DNA of 64,000 nt, taken from positions 117,407 through 181,406 of the forward strand of contig JAFQAR010000031.1 of assembly GCA_017399905.1 (NCBI GenBank). The letters run 5' to 3'. The notes below the pieces were generated by a model. It worked only from the letters and a program-made list of their open reading frames with translations, made no database searches and was not told where the DNA came from. The stretch is from Bacteroidales bacterium. GTDB taxonomy: Bacteria; Bacteroidota; Bacteroidia; Bacteroidales; UBA932. The first letter of the stretch is position 1, and the number at the start of each line of letters is the position of its first letter. Positions 52,415 to 62,163 of this stretch are shown one piece after another. Position numbers and translations under genes: made by a program.

Positions 52415-53811
52415 TACTTGATCTTTATGCTATTGAGGAGGTCAAGTTTTCCGTCATTGATGATCTTGAGTATGAGTTCTCCGAAGAGACCGTTCTGCCA
52501 TGCAAACCACGAACGGGTATAGTTGTCCGGATTGTCCACATTGAAAGACTCGTGCATGAAGCCGGTACCGGCATCAGTCTTCATGAGAGTCTCGACGCAC
52601 CACTTGATCTCTGCGTCGTCCTGACTTGTGAAGGCCTTCATCATGATACTCATCGGCCAAGCCATATCGTAGCCGATATGCGGACCTCCGATTCCTTCCG
52701 CAACCTTTCCGCGGAAGAAATATGGATTGCTTTCGCTCCATACGAATCTTCTGGTATTCTGATAGATAGGGTCATTTACATCAACATCGCCGAGATAAGG
52801 CATAGCGAGGAGGCTAGGAACATTTGCATCGTCCATAAGGAGATGGTTGCCGAAACCGTCCACCTCGAAGGCATAGATGCGACCGAATTCAGGATGCTCG
52901 TAAGTAGCGTATTTCTTAAGTGCGGTCTCCACCTCATCGGCAAGCGCAAGACACTGCTTTGCAAGATCCTTCCTGTTGTTTACCTCTTTCAAGATCTCGG
53001 CTGCCTTTCTAAGCGAAGTCACAGCAAAGAAATTCGAAGGAACGAGGAACTGGAGGGTGGTAGCGTCGTCTGAAGGACGGAATGACGACACGATAAGGCC
53101 TACAGGATTGACAGGTGTGCCGTTTCCGCCGTTGCTGAGTGTGTCGAACGACCTGTCTGTCCTGCGGAGGAATGTATACGGACCTACACCGTCCTTCCTC
53201 TGCTGTTCCTTGAAAGTCTGGAGAGTGAGTTCCATGCTTCTGATCCACACATCTGAGAAAATGGATGTATCTCCCGAGATCTTCCAATATTCGTATGCAA
53301 GACGGATCGGATAGCAATGTGAGTCGATCTCCCACTTTCTCTCATGGACTCCCGGTTTCATGTCAGTACCATCAGTTGTCCACTCTCCCCTCTTGTCCGG
53401 CTCCTTGTAGAAAGCGTTTGCATAAGGGTCGATGCAGATGCACTTGAACTGGCGGTTGATCACACCGGCTATGAGTTGCCTCAGTTCCGGATCCTGGTTA
53501 ATGAGTTGGAGATAAGGCCACACCTGCGCTCCAGAATCCCTGAGCCACATGGCGTGGATGTCGCCGGTATAGACAAACGTGTCGTTCTCACCGACAGGAT
53601 GGATGGTGGTGTCGAGAGTGTTCGGGAAACAGTTCGCAAACATCCATGCAAGTTTTTCATTCTCCAGAAGTCCTGCGACTTCAACGATCTTAGCCTCCAC
53701 TGCCTCTGAAACAAACAGTCTGTCTGCCTCGGCAGGACGCTGCGAAGGATAGTCTTGCGCCATACATGATGATGAAGCAAGAATCATAAATACGGTTATC
53801 AGCCTCTTCAT
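52414..53811 (-). CDS. Glycoside hydrolase family 125 exo-alpha-1,6-mannosidase
   Basis: A 465-residue exported protein (signal near MILASSSCMAQ; a lipobox-like SSSC is also present). GH125 features are LENEKLAWMFANCFPNTLDT, TFVYTGDIHAMWLRDSGAQV, YANAFYKEPDKRG, KWEIDSHCYPIRLAYEYW, LLMDDANVPSLLAMPYL and GPHIGYDMAWPMSIMMKAF. Characterised members are inverting exo-alpha-1,6-mannosidases that act on N-glycan cores and mannan backbones. It is the first gene of the PUL 2 enzyme operon and is divergent from the regulator gene at 54048 across 236 bp of repeat-rich DNA. Confidence 0.92.
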   Translation of the reverse strand: MKRLITVFMILASSSCMAQDYPSQRPAEADRLFVSEAVEAKIVEVAGLLENEKLAWMFANCFPNTLDTTIHPVGENDTFVYTGDIHAMWLRDSGAQVWPYLQLINQDPELRQLIAGVINRQFKCICIDPYANAFYKEPDKRGEWTTDGTDMKPGVHERKWEIDSHCYPIRLAYEYWKISGDTSIFSDVWIRSMELTLQTFKEQQRKDGVGPYTFLRRTDRSFDTLSNGGNGTPVNPVGLIVSSFRPSDDATTLQFLVPSNFFAVTSLRKAAEILKEVNNRKDLAKQCLALADEVETALKKYATYEHPEFGRIYAFEVDGFGNHLLMDDANVPSLLAMPYLGDVDVNDPIYQNTRRFVWSESNPYFFRGKVAEGIGGPHIGYDMAWPMSIMMKAFTSQDDAEIKWCVETLMKTDAGTGFMHESFNVDNPDNYTRSWFAWQNGLFGELILKIINDGKLDLLNSIKIK

Positions 53812-53869
53812 AATCTTATATTTTACTTTTGTTATACAATATTAATATTTAAACCACTCTTGCAATTTG

Positions 53870-54045
53870 CATTTTGCGTCAAAATGGCGTTATTCGCAGC
53901 ACCCTCCCCATCGGACAAACCACAACAAACACCGCCTTATGCCATTTTGTGACATTCTGATTTCAAAACACGCCTATCGCGTCACAAAATGGCACTCTGT
54001 CAAAAAAGTTACATAACTTAGCATAAGAAAAACCACATTTTGACC
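53870..54045. promoter_or_regulatory. Array of CATTTTG/CAAAATG repeats between GH125 and the hybrid regulator
   Basis: The intergenic region has a palindrome CATTTTG-CGT-CAAAATG (53870-53886), a perfect 14-bp inverted pair TGCCATTTTGTGAC (53940-53953) and GTCACAAAATGGCA (53981-53994) 27 bp apart, and a further CATTTTGAC (54036-54044) just before the regulator start codon. This is the kind of repeated site an AraC-type regulator dimer would bind, so it is a candidate operator for both divergent genes. Confidence 0.6.
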
Positions 54046-54047
54046 AG

Positions 54048-57000
54048 ATGAAATACCTGAAACTGATTTTTATCGTTGCTTTCATTTCAGCGGCAACAAG
54101 CCTGTATGCAACACAAATAAAGACCATATCATCACACGAGGGCATCACCAACAACGCCATCTTATGCATGCACCAGAACAGTCTCGGACACATTTATATC
54201 GGCACAGTGGACGGACTGAACATCTGGGACGGACATGCCATGGAAATATTTCAGGCTGCAGACGGCAACAATTACTTCTTCGGCAACCAGATCAAGTACA
54301 TCCTCCCTTACAAGGAAGACAAGATCGTCTTGCTTACTCAATACGGTCTGGCCATCGTGAACATGACCTCAAGAGAGGTGGAGTTTCATAAAGAATATGC
54401 CTTCACCGAAAGAATCGCGATCGGCAGAAATGACGAGATCTATGGATTCCGCAACAACAGGCTCTTTCACTTCGACATTGAGACTGGCAAGTATGCCGCC
54501 TTCTCCGAATTCAATATCGCAAAGGACAATTTATGTCATAGAATCAGCGTTCTTCCCAATGGTTCCATATGCCTTTTCACCAGCGAGGACATATATCTGC
54601 TGAAAATGGACGACAGCGGCATGACTCCGGTGATTCATGAAATCAGAAACCTCGGAATCAAATGCAGATTTGCCGGGGTGTGCCATGACGGATTGCACAA
54701 TTATATAATCACTCAGGACAACAGGGTCTGTACCTTCGACATTCATACTGAAACAATAACTGACATATCTCCGATCGAACTGGGAGATCTTGAAGAAGAC
54801 ACCATCAGCGGAATGATTCATGACGAAACGGGACTTTACATAAGTTTCAGACAGAATGGAGTTTACTTCCTCCCGAATGGAGAAAGCAGACTTGAACAGA
54901 CAGATATCGACTGTGGAGTCTTCTCGATCATTCCGGACAAATTACAGCCGATAATATGGGTAGGAACCGACTGTAACGGCCTTCTCAGATGGTGTGAGGA
55001 AGCCACTGACATAACAAGTATCACATTTGAAGACCTTCCATATTCGATCGAAATGCCGGTACGAAGCATTCATATGGATGAAGAAGGCGATCTCTGGTTC
55101 GGAACAAAAGGCGACGGTCTGTACAGGATAAGGAAGTTCAGGACGACATCTCATTTCGACACATCCAACACAGACCGGTTTGCAGTAGAAAACAGTTCTC
55201 TGACACACAACAGCGTATATACCTTGACGAAGAGCGACAGTCATGGATTTCTGTGGATAGGAACAGAGGGAAACGGCATCAACATCGTCCAACCAGACAA
55301 AGGCCGGATAGAAAAGGTGAAAGGGAGCGACCGGCTGTCATTCGTACACGCAATCATCGAAGAGAACGACTCCACCATATGGGTAGCGACAGACAGCAGA
55401 GGTGCATATCGCTGCCGGTTCGGGATGGAAAACAGAAGACCTGTAATCTTCCAGACAGATACTCTTGACTTCAGCGAACCTTTCAATTACAACACATCCA
55501 TCTTCACGATGGCTTTTCAGAATGACTCCACCATATGGTTCGGAAGCCGAGGAAACGGAGCCTTGGCCTATAACATACAGACAGGCAGTTCACGGATAAT
55601 CAAGTTTCCTACCGATAATGGATTTGCCGTAAATGAAACCTTCCATATAGCCATGTCGAAAATCATGTTGTTTGCGACAGGTAACGGACTTGTATCATAT
55701 GATCCTCAGACCGATTCGGCCAAACTGTCCGGCCACATACCGAACAAGGCCATGCACTCCATTCTGATAGACAACGAGGAAAACATCTGGGTGGCATCCA
55801 ATTCAGGAATAACTTCGCTTGACAGCGACCTTAATTACCGTACCTCTTTCGACCGATTCTCCGGAATTGATGTGCTGGAATACTCGGATGGAGCCTGTTT
55901 TTATGACTCCGCATACAACACACTTTACTTCGGAGGCATCAACGGAATCACCGTCATCAGAAACGGCCTGAGCGAGCACCTTGAATACAACCCTGAAATT
56001 CATATAACGAATTTCATTCAGAACAACCAGTTCTCCCATATAAGCACAAAGATAAAGAAGGGAAAGTTGCGCATCCCTTACTCAAAGTCAATATTCGCCA
56101 TCGAGTTCTCAGTGGTGGACAACCTGAATTACTCAGACTATCAGTTCAGTTACAACATCGAAGGCTTCAATGACGAATGGACTTTCAACAACAGCAACAT
56201 CATCTACATGCCATCGCTTATTCCGGGAAATTACACCCTCCGTATCAGATATCTGAACCAGTCCACGATGTATCAGAGCGAGGAGTGTACTCTGCCGATA
56301 TATATTGTCCCTCCTTTTTATTTAAGATGGTGGGCATTGCCCGCATATGCCCTTCTGATTGCATTCATCATCTATAAACTCGTCAGATACAACCGATACA
56401 AGTATACTGCAATGAAGGAGAAGATCCAGAAGCAGTACTCTGACAGATTACTGAAAATCAAGACCGAAACGACCAACAACATCACAGATGAACTGTCGGT
56501 CCAGATCACTTTCATTCTCGGACTCTGTCAGCAGATCAGACATCAGACGCAAAACAACTCTCTGATAGCCGACAAGGTCAATCTTCTCGAATACAATATC
56601 GCCAAGATCAACAGGATTCTCCATATCTTGAACGAATACAAGGGAATATCTGAAAATATAGCAAATCCGAGAGAGGTAGCACTCGTTCCCATCAGTCATC
56701 TAGCCAAGGAAATGCTGGAAATCATAACCCCGAATATCCAGAACAGGCAGGTAACTATTCTCCATGACATAGAGCCTGATATAATCATGGCGACCAGCAA
56801 GGAGGCCTTCCTTACAATTCTCAATTCACTGATTTACAAGGCTATATCCATAGCACAGGGTGATAAGACAGTGAATCTGAAGATCAATGGCCGGGAGAAG
56901 GGCGGAATCAACATGGATGTGACCATATCCACCAAGGAGGAAACTTACTCAGAATTCATCAATGTACTGGAAAAGGAGGAAACCGGCACCGAATTCGAGG

Positions 57001-58016
57001 TGACATTGTTCAGCATACTGATCAAGAAACTGGGAGGATCCATCGTATACGGATACGACAAGTCTTCTTCATGCATGTCCATAAAGGTGTCAATTCCACA
57101 GCATAACATCGAAGAGAACAGACTGAGGTTTGAAGACTCATTCATTTCAGAGAATATCATTACATATAATTCGATCACGGAGAATATGTTTCCTGACAAC
57201 TCCAAACCGAACACCAGATTTGAATATATCCACATTATCAGCAACAAGAAGGACGTATCATCCTTCCTTGGATACTTCATGTCGAACAGATATAATATTC
57301 TGGATTTCACAGACAGCGGATCAGCCTTGGAAAAGATGATGGAACAGCCTCCTGTTGCCGTAATATATGACACATCGTCTGTTGCACAGGGCTTTGCGGA
57401 ATTCATGGAAAAAACAAGAGAGCATAAAAGGACATGTCATATTCCGGTCATTGCCCTCACATCATCTCTTCAGCCTACCGACAGAGAGGAATGCATCAAG
57501 TTGGGAGCCGACATGTGCCTAACCTTTCCTTTCAATATAGAATATCTGAACTCCGCACTTGAAAAGATGCTGAACATAAGGGAAAGCATCGCAGAATATT
57601 ACAAGTCCCCTATCAGCGCCTACACTATTGACAGCGGGAAAATCCTCCATCAGGACGACAGGGCCTTTCTCAATAAGGTAATGGATATCATCAACGACAA
57701 TATCTCCAACCCAGATCTCACTGCAGTAAAGATTGCATCAGAACTTGGAATGAGCATAAGGGTAATGTACAGAAGGCTTGAGGGAATAACAGACAGGAAG
57801 TTGCACCATATCATCAGAAAATCACGGATGGAACTGGCTGTGAACCTGCTGTCTTCATCAAAACTTACCATCGATGAAATAATGTATAAGGTCGGATATG
57901 ACAACAGAAGTACATTCTACAGGAACTTCAAGGAAGCCAAAGGCATGACTCCGAAAGAATACCGCGAAAAGGTAAAGGACAACATCATCCAGTCATTGTC
58001 ACCTGCGGAGAAATAA
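54048..58016 (+). CDS. Hybrid two-component regulator with degenerate kinase and receiver domains
   Basis: A 1322-residue inner-membrane regulator of the Bacteroides HTCS layout. It has a signal peptide (to about 22), a periplasmic two-propeller sensor (about 25-690, repeats such as IYIGTVDGLNIWDG and LWFGTKGDGLYRI), a Y_Y_Y domain (about 690-760), a membrane helix (about 768-785), kinase-like, receiver-like and AraC-type DNA-binding regions (about 1212-1310, IASELGMSIRVMYRRLEG, YDNRSTFYRNFKEAKGMTPK). The HisKA box reads NNITDELSVQIT, with Asp814 where the phospho-acceptor His should be. The ATP-binding G boxes are eroded (GTEFEVTLFSILIKKLGG). In the receiver, the acidic pair is replaced by Ser1065-Asn1066 and the conserved Lys by Phe1160 (LTFPF), while Asp1108 remains. 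Only sensing and DNA binding look intact. It is the likely regulator of PUL 2. Confidence 0.9.
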   Translation: MKYLKLIFIVAFISAATSLYATQIKTISSHEGITNNAILCMHQNSLGHIYIGTVDGLNIWDGHAMEIFQAADGNNYFFGNQIKYILPYKEDKIVLLTQYGLAIVNMTSREVEFHKEYAFTERIAIGRNDEIYGFRNNRLFHFDIETGKYAAFSEFNIAKDNLCHRISVLPNGSICLFTSEDIYLLKMDDSGMTPVIHEIRNLGIKCRFAGVCHDGLHNYIITQDNRVCTFDIHTETITDISPIELGDLEEDTISGMIHDETGLYISFRQNGVYFLPNGESRLEQTDIDCGVFSIIPDKLQPIIWVGTDCNGLLRWCEEATDITSITFEDLPYSIEMPVRSIHMDEEGDLWFGTKGDGLYRIRKFRTTSHFDTSNTDRFAVENSSLTHNSVYTLTKSDSHGFLWIGTEGNGINIVQPDKGRIEKVKGSDRLSFVHAIIEENDSTIWVATDSRGAYRCRFGMENRRPVIFQTDTLDFSEPFNYNTSIFTMAFQNDSTIWFGSRGNGALAYNIQTGSSRIIKFPTDNGFAVNETFHIAMSKIMLFATGNGLVSYDPQTDSAKLSGHIPNKAMHSILIDNEENIWVASNSGITSLDSDLNYRTSFDRFSGIDVLEYSDGACFYDSAYNTLYFGGINGITVIRNGLSEHLEYNPEIHITNFIQNNQFSHISTKIKKGKLRIPYSKSIFAIEFSVVDNLNYSDYQFSYNIEGFNDEWTFNNSNIIYMPSLIPGNYTLRIRYLNQSTMYQSEECTLPIYIVPPFYLRWWALPAYALLIAFIIYKLVRYNRYKYTAMKEKIQKQYSDRLLKIKTETTNNITDELSVQITFILGLCQQIRHQTQNNSLIADKVNLLEYNIAKINRILHILNEYKGISENIANPREVALVPISHLAKEMLEIITPNIQNRQVTILHDIEPDIIMATSKEAFLTILNSLIYKAISIAQGDKTVNLKINGREKGGINMDVTISTKEETYSEFINVLEKEETGTEFEVTLFSILIKKLGGSIVYGYDKSSSCMSIKVSIPQHNIEENRLRFEDSFISENIITYNSITENMFPDNSKPNTRFEYIHIISNKKDVSSFLGYFMSNRYNILDFTDSGSALEKMMEQPPVAVIYDTSSVAQGFAEFMEKTREHKRTCHIPVIALTSSLQPTDREECIKLGADMCLTFPFNIEYLNSALEKMLNIRESIAEYYKSPISAYTIDSGKILHQDDRAFLNKVMDIINDNISNPDLTAVKIASELGMSIRVMYRRLEGITDRKLHHIIRKSRMELAVNLLSSSKLTIDEIMYKVGYDNRSTFYRNFKEAKGMTPKEYREKVKDNIIQSLSPAEK

Positions 58017-58092
58017 TATCATGGTTCATGCTGCAAAAAAATCTGCAAAAGACACATTTATTTGAAAGAAAATTTTAATTTTGTCCCTGATA

Positions 58093-58135
58093 AAAAAGCG
58101 ATTGTGGGTCCGGACAGGACTTATGACCGCTTTTT
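58093..58135. terminator. Terminator after the hybrid regulator gene
   Basis: AAAAAGCG (58093-58100) pairs with CGCTTTTT (58128-58135), enclosing a smaller GTCC/GGAC stem. The A- and T-tracts make it able to act in both directions. Confidence 0.7.
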
Positions 58136-58191
58136 CACATAAAAACACAAACCAGAATTACCTTTTTATGATTTTTACCGTTTATCAGTAG

Positions 58192-59193
58192 ATGAAGAAA
58201 ATTTTAGTCTTTTTGGGAATTATCCTCGCTGCTGCAGGCTTTTCAGCCAGCGCGCAGGAAGTCGATCAGATTGATTACATGCCGGAAATATCTCTGGATA
58301 CGAGGCTTGGGTACAATCAAAATTTCTCAGAACGATCCGGGCGCTTTGCCGGCGACGGTCTTTATCTGGATATAAACGGATATATAAGTCCAAATCTTTC
58401 CTACAGCCTGAATCACAGGATCGCGTCTTCCTATTACGGAGACGACATCACAGGCTTCGGAGCAACCAACTGGCTCACACTCACTTACGAAGTCGGAAGC
58501 TTTGCCTTTACAGCGGGCAAGGACGCCCTTCTCATGGGTAGTTTCGAATACGACGCATACGACCTCGATTCTTATTACGACATGAATTCAGCCTTCTACA
58601 ACGCACTCGACTGCTGGCAGTGGGGCGTTTCGGCTGCGTGGTATCCCGCTGATGACCATGAGGTCATTCTTCAGGTCGCCAACTCTCCGTTCGGAGAAGG
58701 ATTCGACATGTTCTCATACGCTGCAGGATGGCGCGGAGCATGGGATTTCTATGAGTCATACTGGACCGTGAACATGTGGCAGCATGATGCCGGAAAATAT
58801 GTAAAGGCACTTAATCTCGGCAACAGGTTCACCTTCGGCGACTTCATGTTCGACCTCGAATTCATGACAAGGTCAGACAGCATGAAGGGACTTTTCAACC
58901 AGGACTTCACCTTCCTTTTCGCGCCTTCCTACGAGATCACGGACTGGTGCCGCGCCTTCTCGAAGTTCGGATGGGAAAGGAACTCAAGCTTCTTTTATGG
59001 CGAGGACGGAGAAAATATCTTCTGGGGCGTTGGAGCAGAGTTCTTCCCTCTTAAGGAAAACAGGGACCTCCGCCTTCATGTCGCATGGACATCGAACGAA
59101 TATACCTGCGGAAACGCACTGGATATAGGTGTGACCTGGAAAATGAACCTCACAAGGATAATGAAGGGCATACTTGGTAAAAAACGCAACTAA
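58192..59193 (+). CDS. Outer-membrane beta-barrel (porin-like) protein
   Basis: A 333-residue protein with a signal peptide (AAAGFSASAQ). The mature chain shows alternating polar/aromatic strands throughout (LYLDINGYISPNLSYSLNHR, WLTLTYEVGSFAFTAGKDAL, WRGAWDFYESYWTVNMW, FFPLKENRDLRLHVAW), as in the Bacteroidetes porin O/P-like group, and resembles a 14-16 strand barrel. Its end, VTWKMNLTRIMKGILGKKRN, is basic rather than the usual terminal aromatic. It lies 15 bp before potA, so it is probably co-transcribed with the polyamine transporter, and may be an outer-membrane channel for the same substrate. That role is inferred from position. Confidence 0.72.
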   Translation: MKKILVFLGIILAAAGFSASAQEVDQIDYMPEISLDTRLGYNQNFSERSGRFAGDGLYLDINGYISPNLSYSLNHRIASSYYGDDITGFGATNWLTLTYEVGSFAFTAGKDALLMGSFEYDAYDLDSYYDMNSAFYNALDCWQWGVSAAWYPADDHEVILQVANSPFGEGFDMFSYAAGWRGAWDFYESYWTVNMWQHDAGKYVKALNLGNRFTFGDFMFDLEFMTRSDSMKGLFNQDFTFLFAPSYEITDWCRAFSKFGWERNSSFFYGEDGENIFWGVGAEFFPLKENRDLRLHVAWTSNEYTCGNALDIGVTWKMNLTRIMKGILGKKRN

Positions 59194-59208
59194 CCTGAAT
59201 CAATTGAA

Positions 59209-60597
59209 ATGAAGAACAAGGACTACATCATAGAGTTCCGGAACATATCCAAGAGTTTCGGTGAGAAATGCATTCTCGACGACATCAGCTTCTATGTGAA
59301 GAAAGGCGAATTCATCACGTTGCTGGGACCTTCCGGATGCGGAAAGACGACGCTTCTGCGTCTTCTGGGCGGATTCGGCAATCCTGACAAGGGAGAGATC
59401 CTCATCAACGGCGAGAACATCACCGACATTCCGGCACACCAGCGTCCCGTGAATACGGTGTTCCAGCGTTATGCGCTCTTCCCTCACCTCGACGTCTACG
59501 AGAACATCGCCTTCGGCCTCAAGCTCCAGAAGGTGCCTACCGACGAGATCGACAAGCGCGTCCGCAAGGTGCTCAAGATGGTGAGCATGACCGACTATGA
59601 GGACAGGGATGTGGAGTCTTTGTCAGGCGGTCAGCAGCAGCGTGTGGCGATCGCACGTGCCATCGTCAACCAGCCGAAGGTGCTCCTTCTCGACGAACCG
59701 CTGGCTGCGCTCGACCTGAAGATGCGCAAGGACATGCAGATAGAGCTCAAGGAGATGCACCGCAAGCTCGGCATCACCTTCATCTACGTCACTCACGACC
59801 AGGAGGAGGCCCTTACGCTTTCAGACACCATCGTGGTGATGAACGAAGGCAAGATCCAGCAGATCGGAACACCTACGGACATATACAACGAGCCTCAGAA
59901 CTCCTTCGTAGCCGACTTCATCGGAGAATCGAACATCCTCAACGGAAAGATGGTCAGGGACAAGCTCGTGGAGTTCGTCGGCCATGAATTCGAATGTGTG
60001 GACGAAGGATTCGGCGAAAACGTGGATGTGGACGTCGTGGTCCGTCCGGAGGACATATACATAATGAACAGGACCGAAGGCGCACAGTTCACCGGAAAGG
60101 TGAAGTCATGCACATTCAAGGGCGTGCACTACGAGATGTTCGTGGACACCGAAAGCGGTTATGAACTCATGATCCAGGACTACAACGCCTTCGAACCGGA
60201 AGCGGAAGTAGGTCTCATCATAAGGCCGGCGGACATCCAGGTGATGAAGAAGGAAAGGACATGCAACACATTCGAGGCCGAGATAGTGGACGAGAATCAT
60301 GTGAAGTTCTTCGACGAGACCTTCGAGTGCAAGCCTCAGGACAAGTTCGCCGCAGGCGAGAAGGTCAAGGTGGAGGTCAAGTTCCAGAAAGTGGAGCTCA
60401 TCGACCACCCTGAAGAAGGTATGCTGTCCGGAGAAGTCCACTTCCTCCTCTACAAGGGAGACCACTACCACCTTACGGTCAAGACAGATGAAGGCTACCA
60501 CATCTGGGTGGACACCAACGACATATGGGACAAGGGCGACCTTGTAGGTATTAACATTGCCCCGAAGGACATCAAGATTGTAAAGTGCGATGACTAA
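59209..60597 (+). CDS. potA: Spermidine/putrescine ABC transporter ATPase PotA
   Basis: A 462-residue ATPase: Walker [11 protein letters not shown]-loop region [20 protein letters not shown], signature [15 protein letters not shown], Walker [13 protein letters not shown], and H-loop YVTHDQEEA. The ATPase domain ends near residue 240. The remaining 220 residues contain two TOBE-like regulatory modules ([34 protein letters not shown]), longer than the usual PotA of about 370 residues. Its stop overlaps the potB start by 8 bp. It powers polyamine import with PotB, PotC and PotD. Confidence 0.93.
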   Translation: MKNKDYIIEFRNISKSFGEKCILDDISFYVKKGEFITLLGPSGCGKTTLLRLLGGFGNPDKGEILINGENITDIPAHQRPVNTVFQRYALFPHLDVYENIAFGLKLQKVPTDEIDKRVRKVLKMVSMTDYEDRDVESLSGGQQQRVAIARAIVNQPKVLLLDEPLAALDLKMRKDMQIELKEMHRKLGITFIYVTHDQEEALTLSDTIVVMNEGKIQQIGTPTDIYNEPQNSFVADFIGESNILNGKMVRDKLVEFVGHEFECVDEGFGENVDVDVVVRPEDIYIMNRTEGAQFTGKVKSCTFKGVHYEMFVDTESGYELMIQDYNAFEPEAEVGLIIRPADIQVMKKERTCNTFEAEIVDENHVKFFDETFECKPQDKFAAGEKVKVEVKFQKVELIDHPEEGMLSGEVHFLLYKGDHYHLTVKTDEGYHIWVDTNDIWDKGDLVGINIAPKDIKIVKCDD

Positions 60598-61357
60598 AAG
60601 AAGTTCATGGGCTCTGCCTTACGCCATATTCCTTGTGCTGTTTGTGGCTTTGCCGCTGATCCTGATCATGGTATACGCCTTTCAGGACGGTTCCGGCAAC
60701 TTCACATTCGGCAACTTCACCAAATTCTTCAAGGATGCTGACGCCATAGGCACATTCGCCCTGTCGCTGGAAGTGGCGATAGAAACCACCGCAGTCTGCA
60801 TTCTGCTCGGTTATCCGGCAGCATGGATACTGGCCAACAGGAAGCTCAACAAAAGCGCCGTGACAATAGTTCTCTTCATCATGCCAATGTGGATCAACGC
60901 CCTAATGAGGACCCTCGCGACAGCCGAACTCTTCCATGTGCTCGGCGTTCAGCTCGGCAAGGGAACCCTGCTGATCGGTATGGTGTACGATTACCTTCCT
61001 TTCATGATCTACCCTATCTACAATATCCTGAACAAGATGGACAAGTCGTACGCAGAGGCGGCACGCGACCTCGGAGCGACTCCATGGCAGGTATTCTGGA
61101 AGGTGCAGGTTCCGCTTTCGATGCCGGGCATCATAAGCGGAGTGATGATGGTGTTCATGCCTACGGTAAGTACGTTCGCCATTTCGGAATTCCTCACCAA
61201 CAACAAGATAAAGCTCTTCGGTACAATCATCCAGGAAAACATCAACTCATCGATGTGGAACTACGGAGCCGCATTGTCTCTGGTGATGCTCGTGATCATA
61301 GGTATAACCTCCTTATTGCAGGACAATAAGAAAGAAGTCAGCGGAGGGACAGTATAG
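60590..61357 (+). CDS. potB: Polyamine ABC transporter permease PotB
   Basis: A 255-residue inner-membrane permease with six predicted helices, starting [20 protein letters not shown]. The family loop that docks on the ATPase is [20 protein letters not shown]. Other landmarks are [16 protein letters not shown] and [14 protein letters not shown]. It overlaps potA and is followed after 2 bp by potC. Confidence 0.93.
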   Translation: MTKRSSWALPYAIFLVLFVALPLILIMVYAFQDGSGNFTFGNFTKFFKDADAIGTFALSLEVAIETTAVCILLGYPAAWILANRKLNKSAVTIVLFIMPMWINALMRTLATAELFHVLGVQLGKGTLLIGMVYDYLPFMIYPIYNILNKMDKSYAEAARDLGATPWQVFWKVQVPLSMPGIISGVMMVFMPTVSTFAISEFLTNNKIKLFGTIIQENINSSMWNYGAALSLVMLVIIGITSLLQDNKKEVSGGTV

Positions 61358-61359
61358 CC

Positions 61360-62163
61360 ATGAAAAGAATACTCGCAAAATGCTACATATGGCTGCTGCT
61401 GGCAGTCCTTTATGCACCGATAGTCTTCATTGCTGTGTTTTCATTCACTGAAAGCAAGGTTCTCGGCAACTGGACCGGATTCTCCACAAAGCTGTATTCA
61501 AATCTGTTCACCGGCACAATGCAGGGAACAGGCTCGCTCATGCTTGCAATCAAGAATACTCTCGTAATCGCCCTCATAGCCGCTACGGTATCGACCCTGC
61601 TCGGTACAATAGCAGCCATAGGCATCCACAACATGAGAGGCAAGGGAAAGCAGGCCATGACTTTCCTGAACAACATCCCGATGCTCAATCCGGACATCAT
61701 CACCGGTGTGTCGCTCTTCCTCCTCTTCGTGTTCCTGCACATCAGCCAGGGATATCTGACCGTCGTGCTGGCACATATCACATTCTGCACACCTTACGTC
61801 GTGCTCAATGTGTTGCCGAAGCTCACCCAGATGAATCCGAACATATACGAAGCCGCCCTCGACCTTGGCGCAACACCGTTCCAGGCGCTCAGGAAGGTCC
61901 TCCTTCCTCTACTCAAGCCCGGAATGATATCCGGATTCATCATGGCCTTCACGATGTCTCTGGACGACTTTGCGGTAACATTCTTCACAAGAGGAACCAT
62001 CGGTCTGGACACCCTTTCCACCTACATCTATACAGATGCGCGCAAAGGAGGTCTGACACCTGAACTCCGCCCTCTCATCACCCTGATGTTCGTGGGCATC
62101 CTCATCCTGCTGATCGTCATAAACATAAGGCAGATACGTAATTCCAGCAATGACGAAGAATAA
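61360..62163 (+). CDS. potC: Polyamine ABC transporter permease PotC
   Basis: A 267-residue permease with six predicted helices. It begins with YIWLLLAVLYAPIVFIAVFS and the PotC-like SFTESKVLGNWTGFSTKLYS. The coupling loop is EAALDLGATPFQALRKVLLP and SLDDFAVTFFTRG is present. It pairs with PotB to form the channel. The downstream potD frame begins within its last codons. Confidence 0.93.
   Translation: MKRILAKCYIWLLLAVLYAPIVFIAVFSFTESKVLGNWTGFSTKLYSNLFTGTMQGTGSLMLAIKNTLVIALIAATVSTLLGTIAAIGIHNMRGKGKQAMTFLNNIPMLNPDIITGVSLFLLFVFLHISQGYLTVVLAHITFCTPYVVLNVLPKLTQMNPNIYEAALDLGATPFQALRKVLLPLLKPGMISGFIMAFTMSLDDFAVTFFTRGTIGLDTLSTYIYTDARKGGLTPELRPLITLMFVGILILLIVINIRQIRNSSNDEE

Noticed and set aside
58061-58083. 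Promoter TTTG plus TAATTTTG before the barrel gene
   Set aside because: The spacing is only 11 bp, far from the 19-21 bp of known Bacteroidetes promoters, and the following terminator would stop the transcript.
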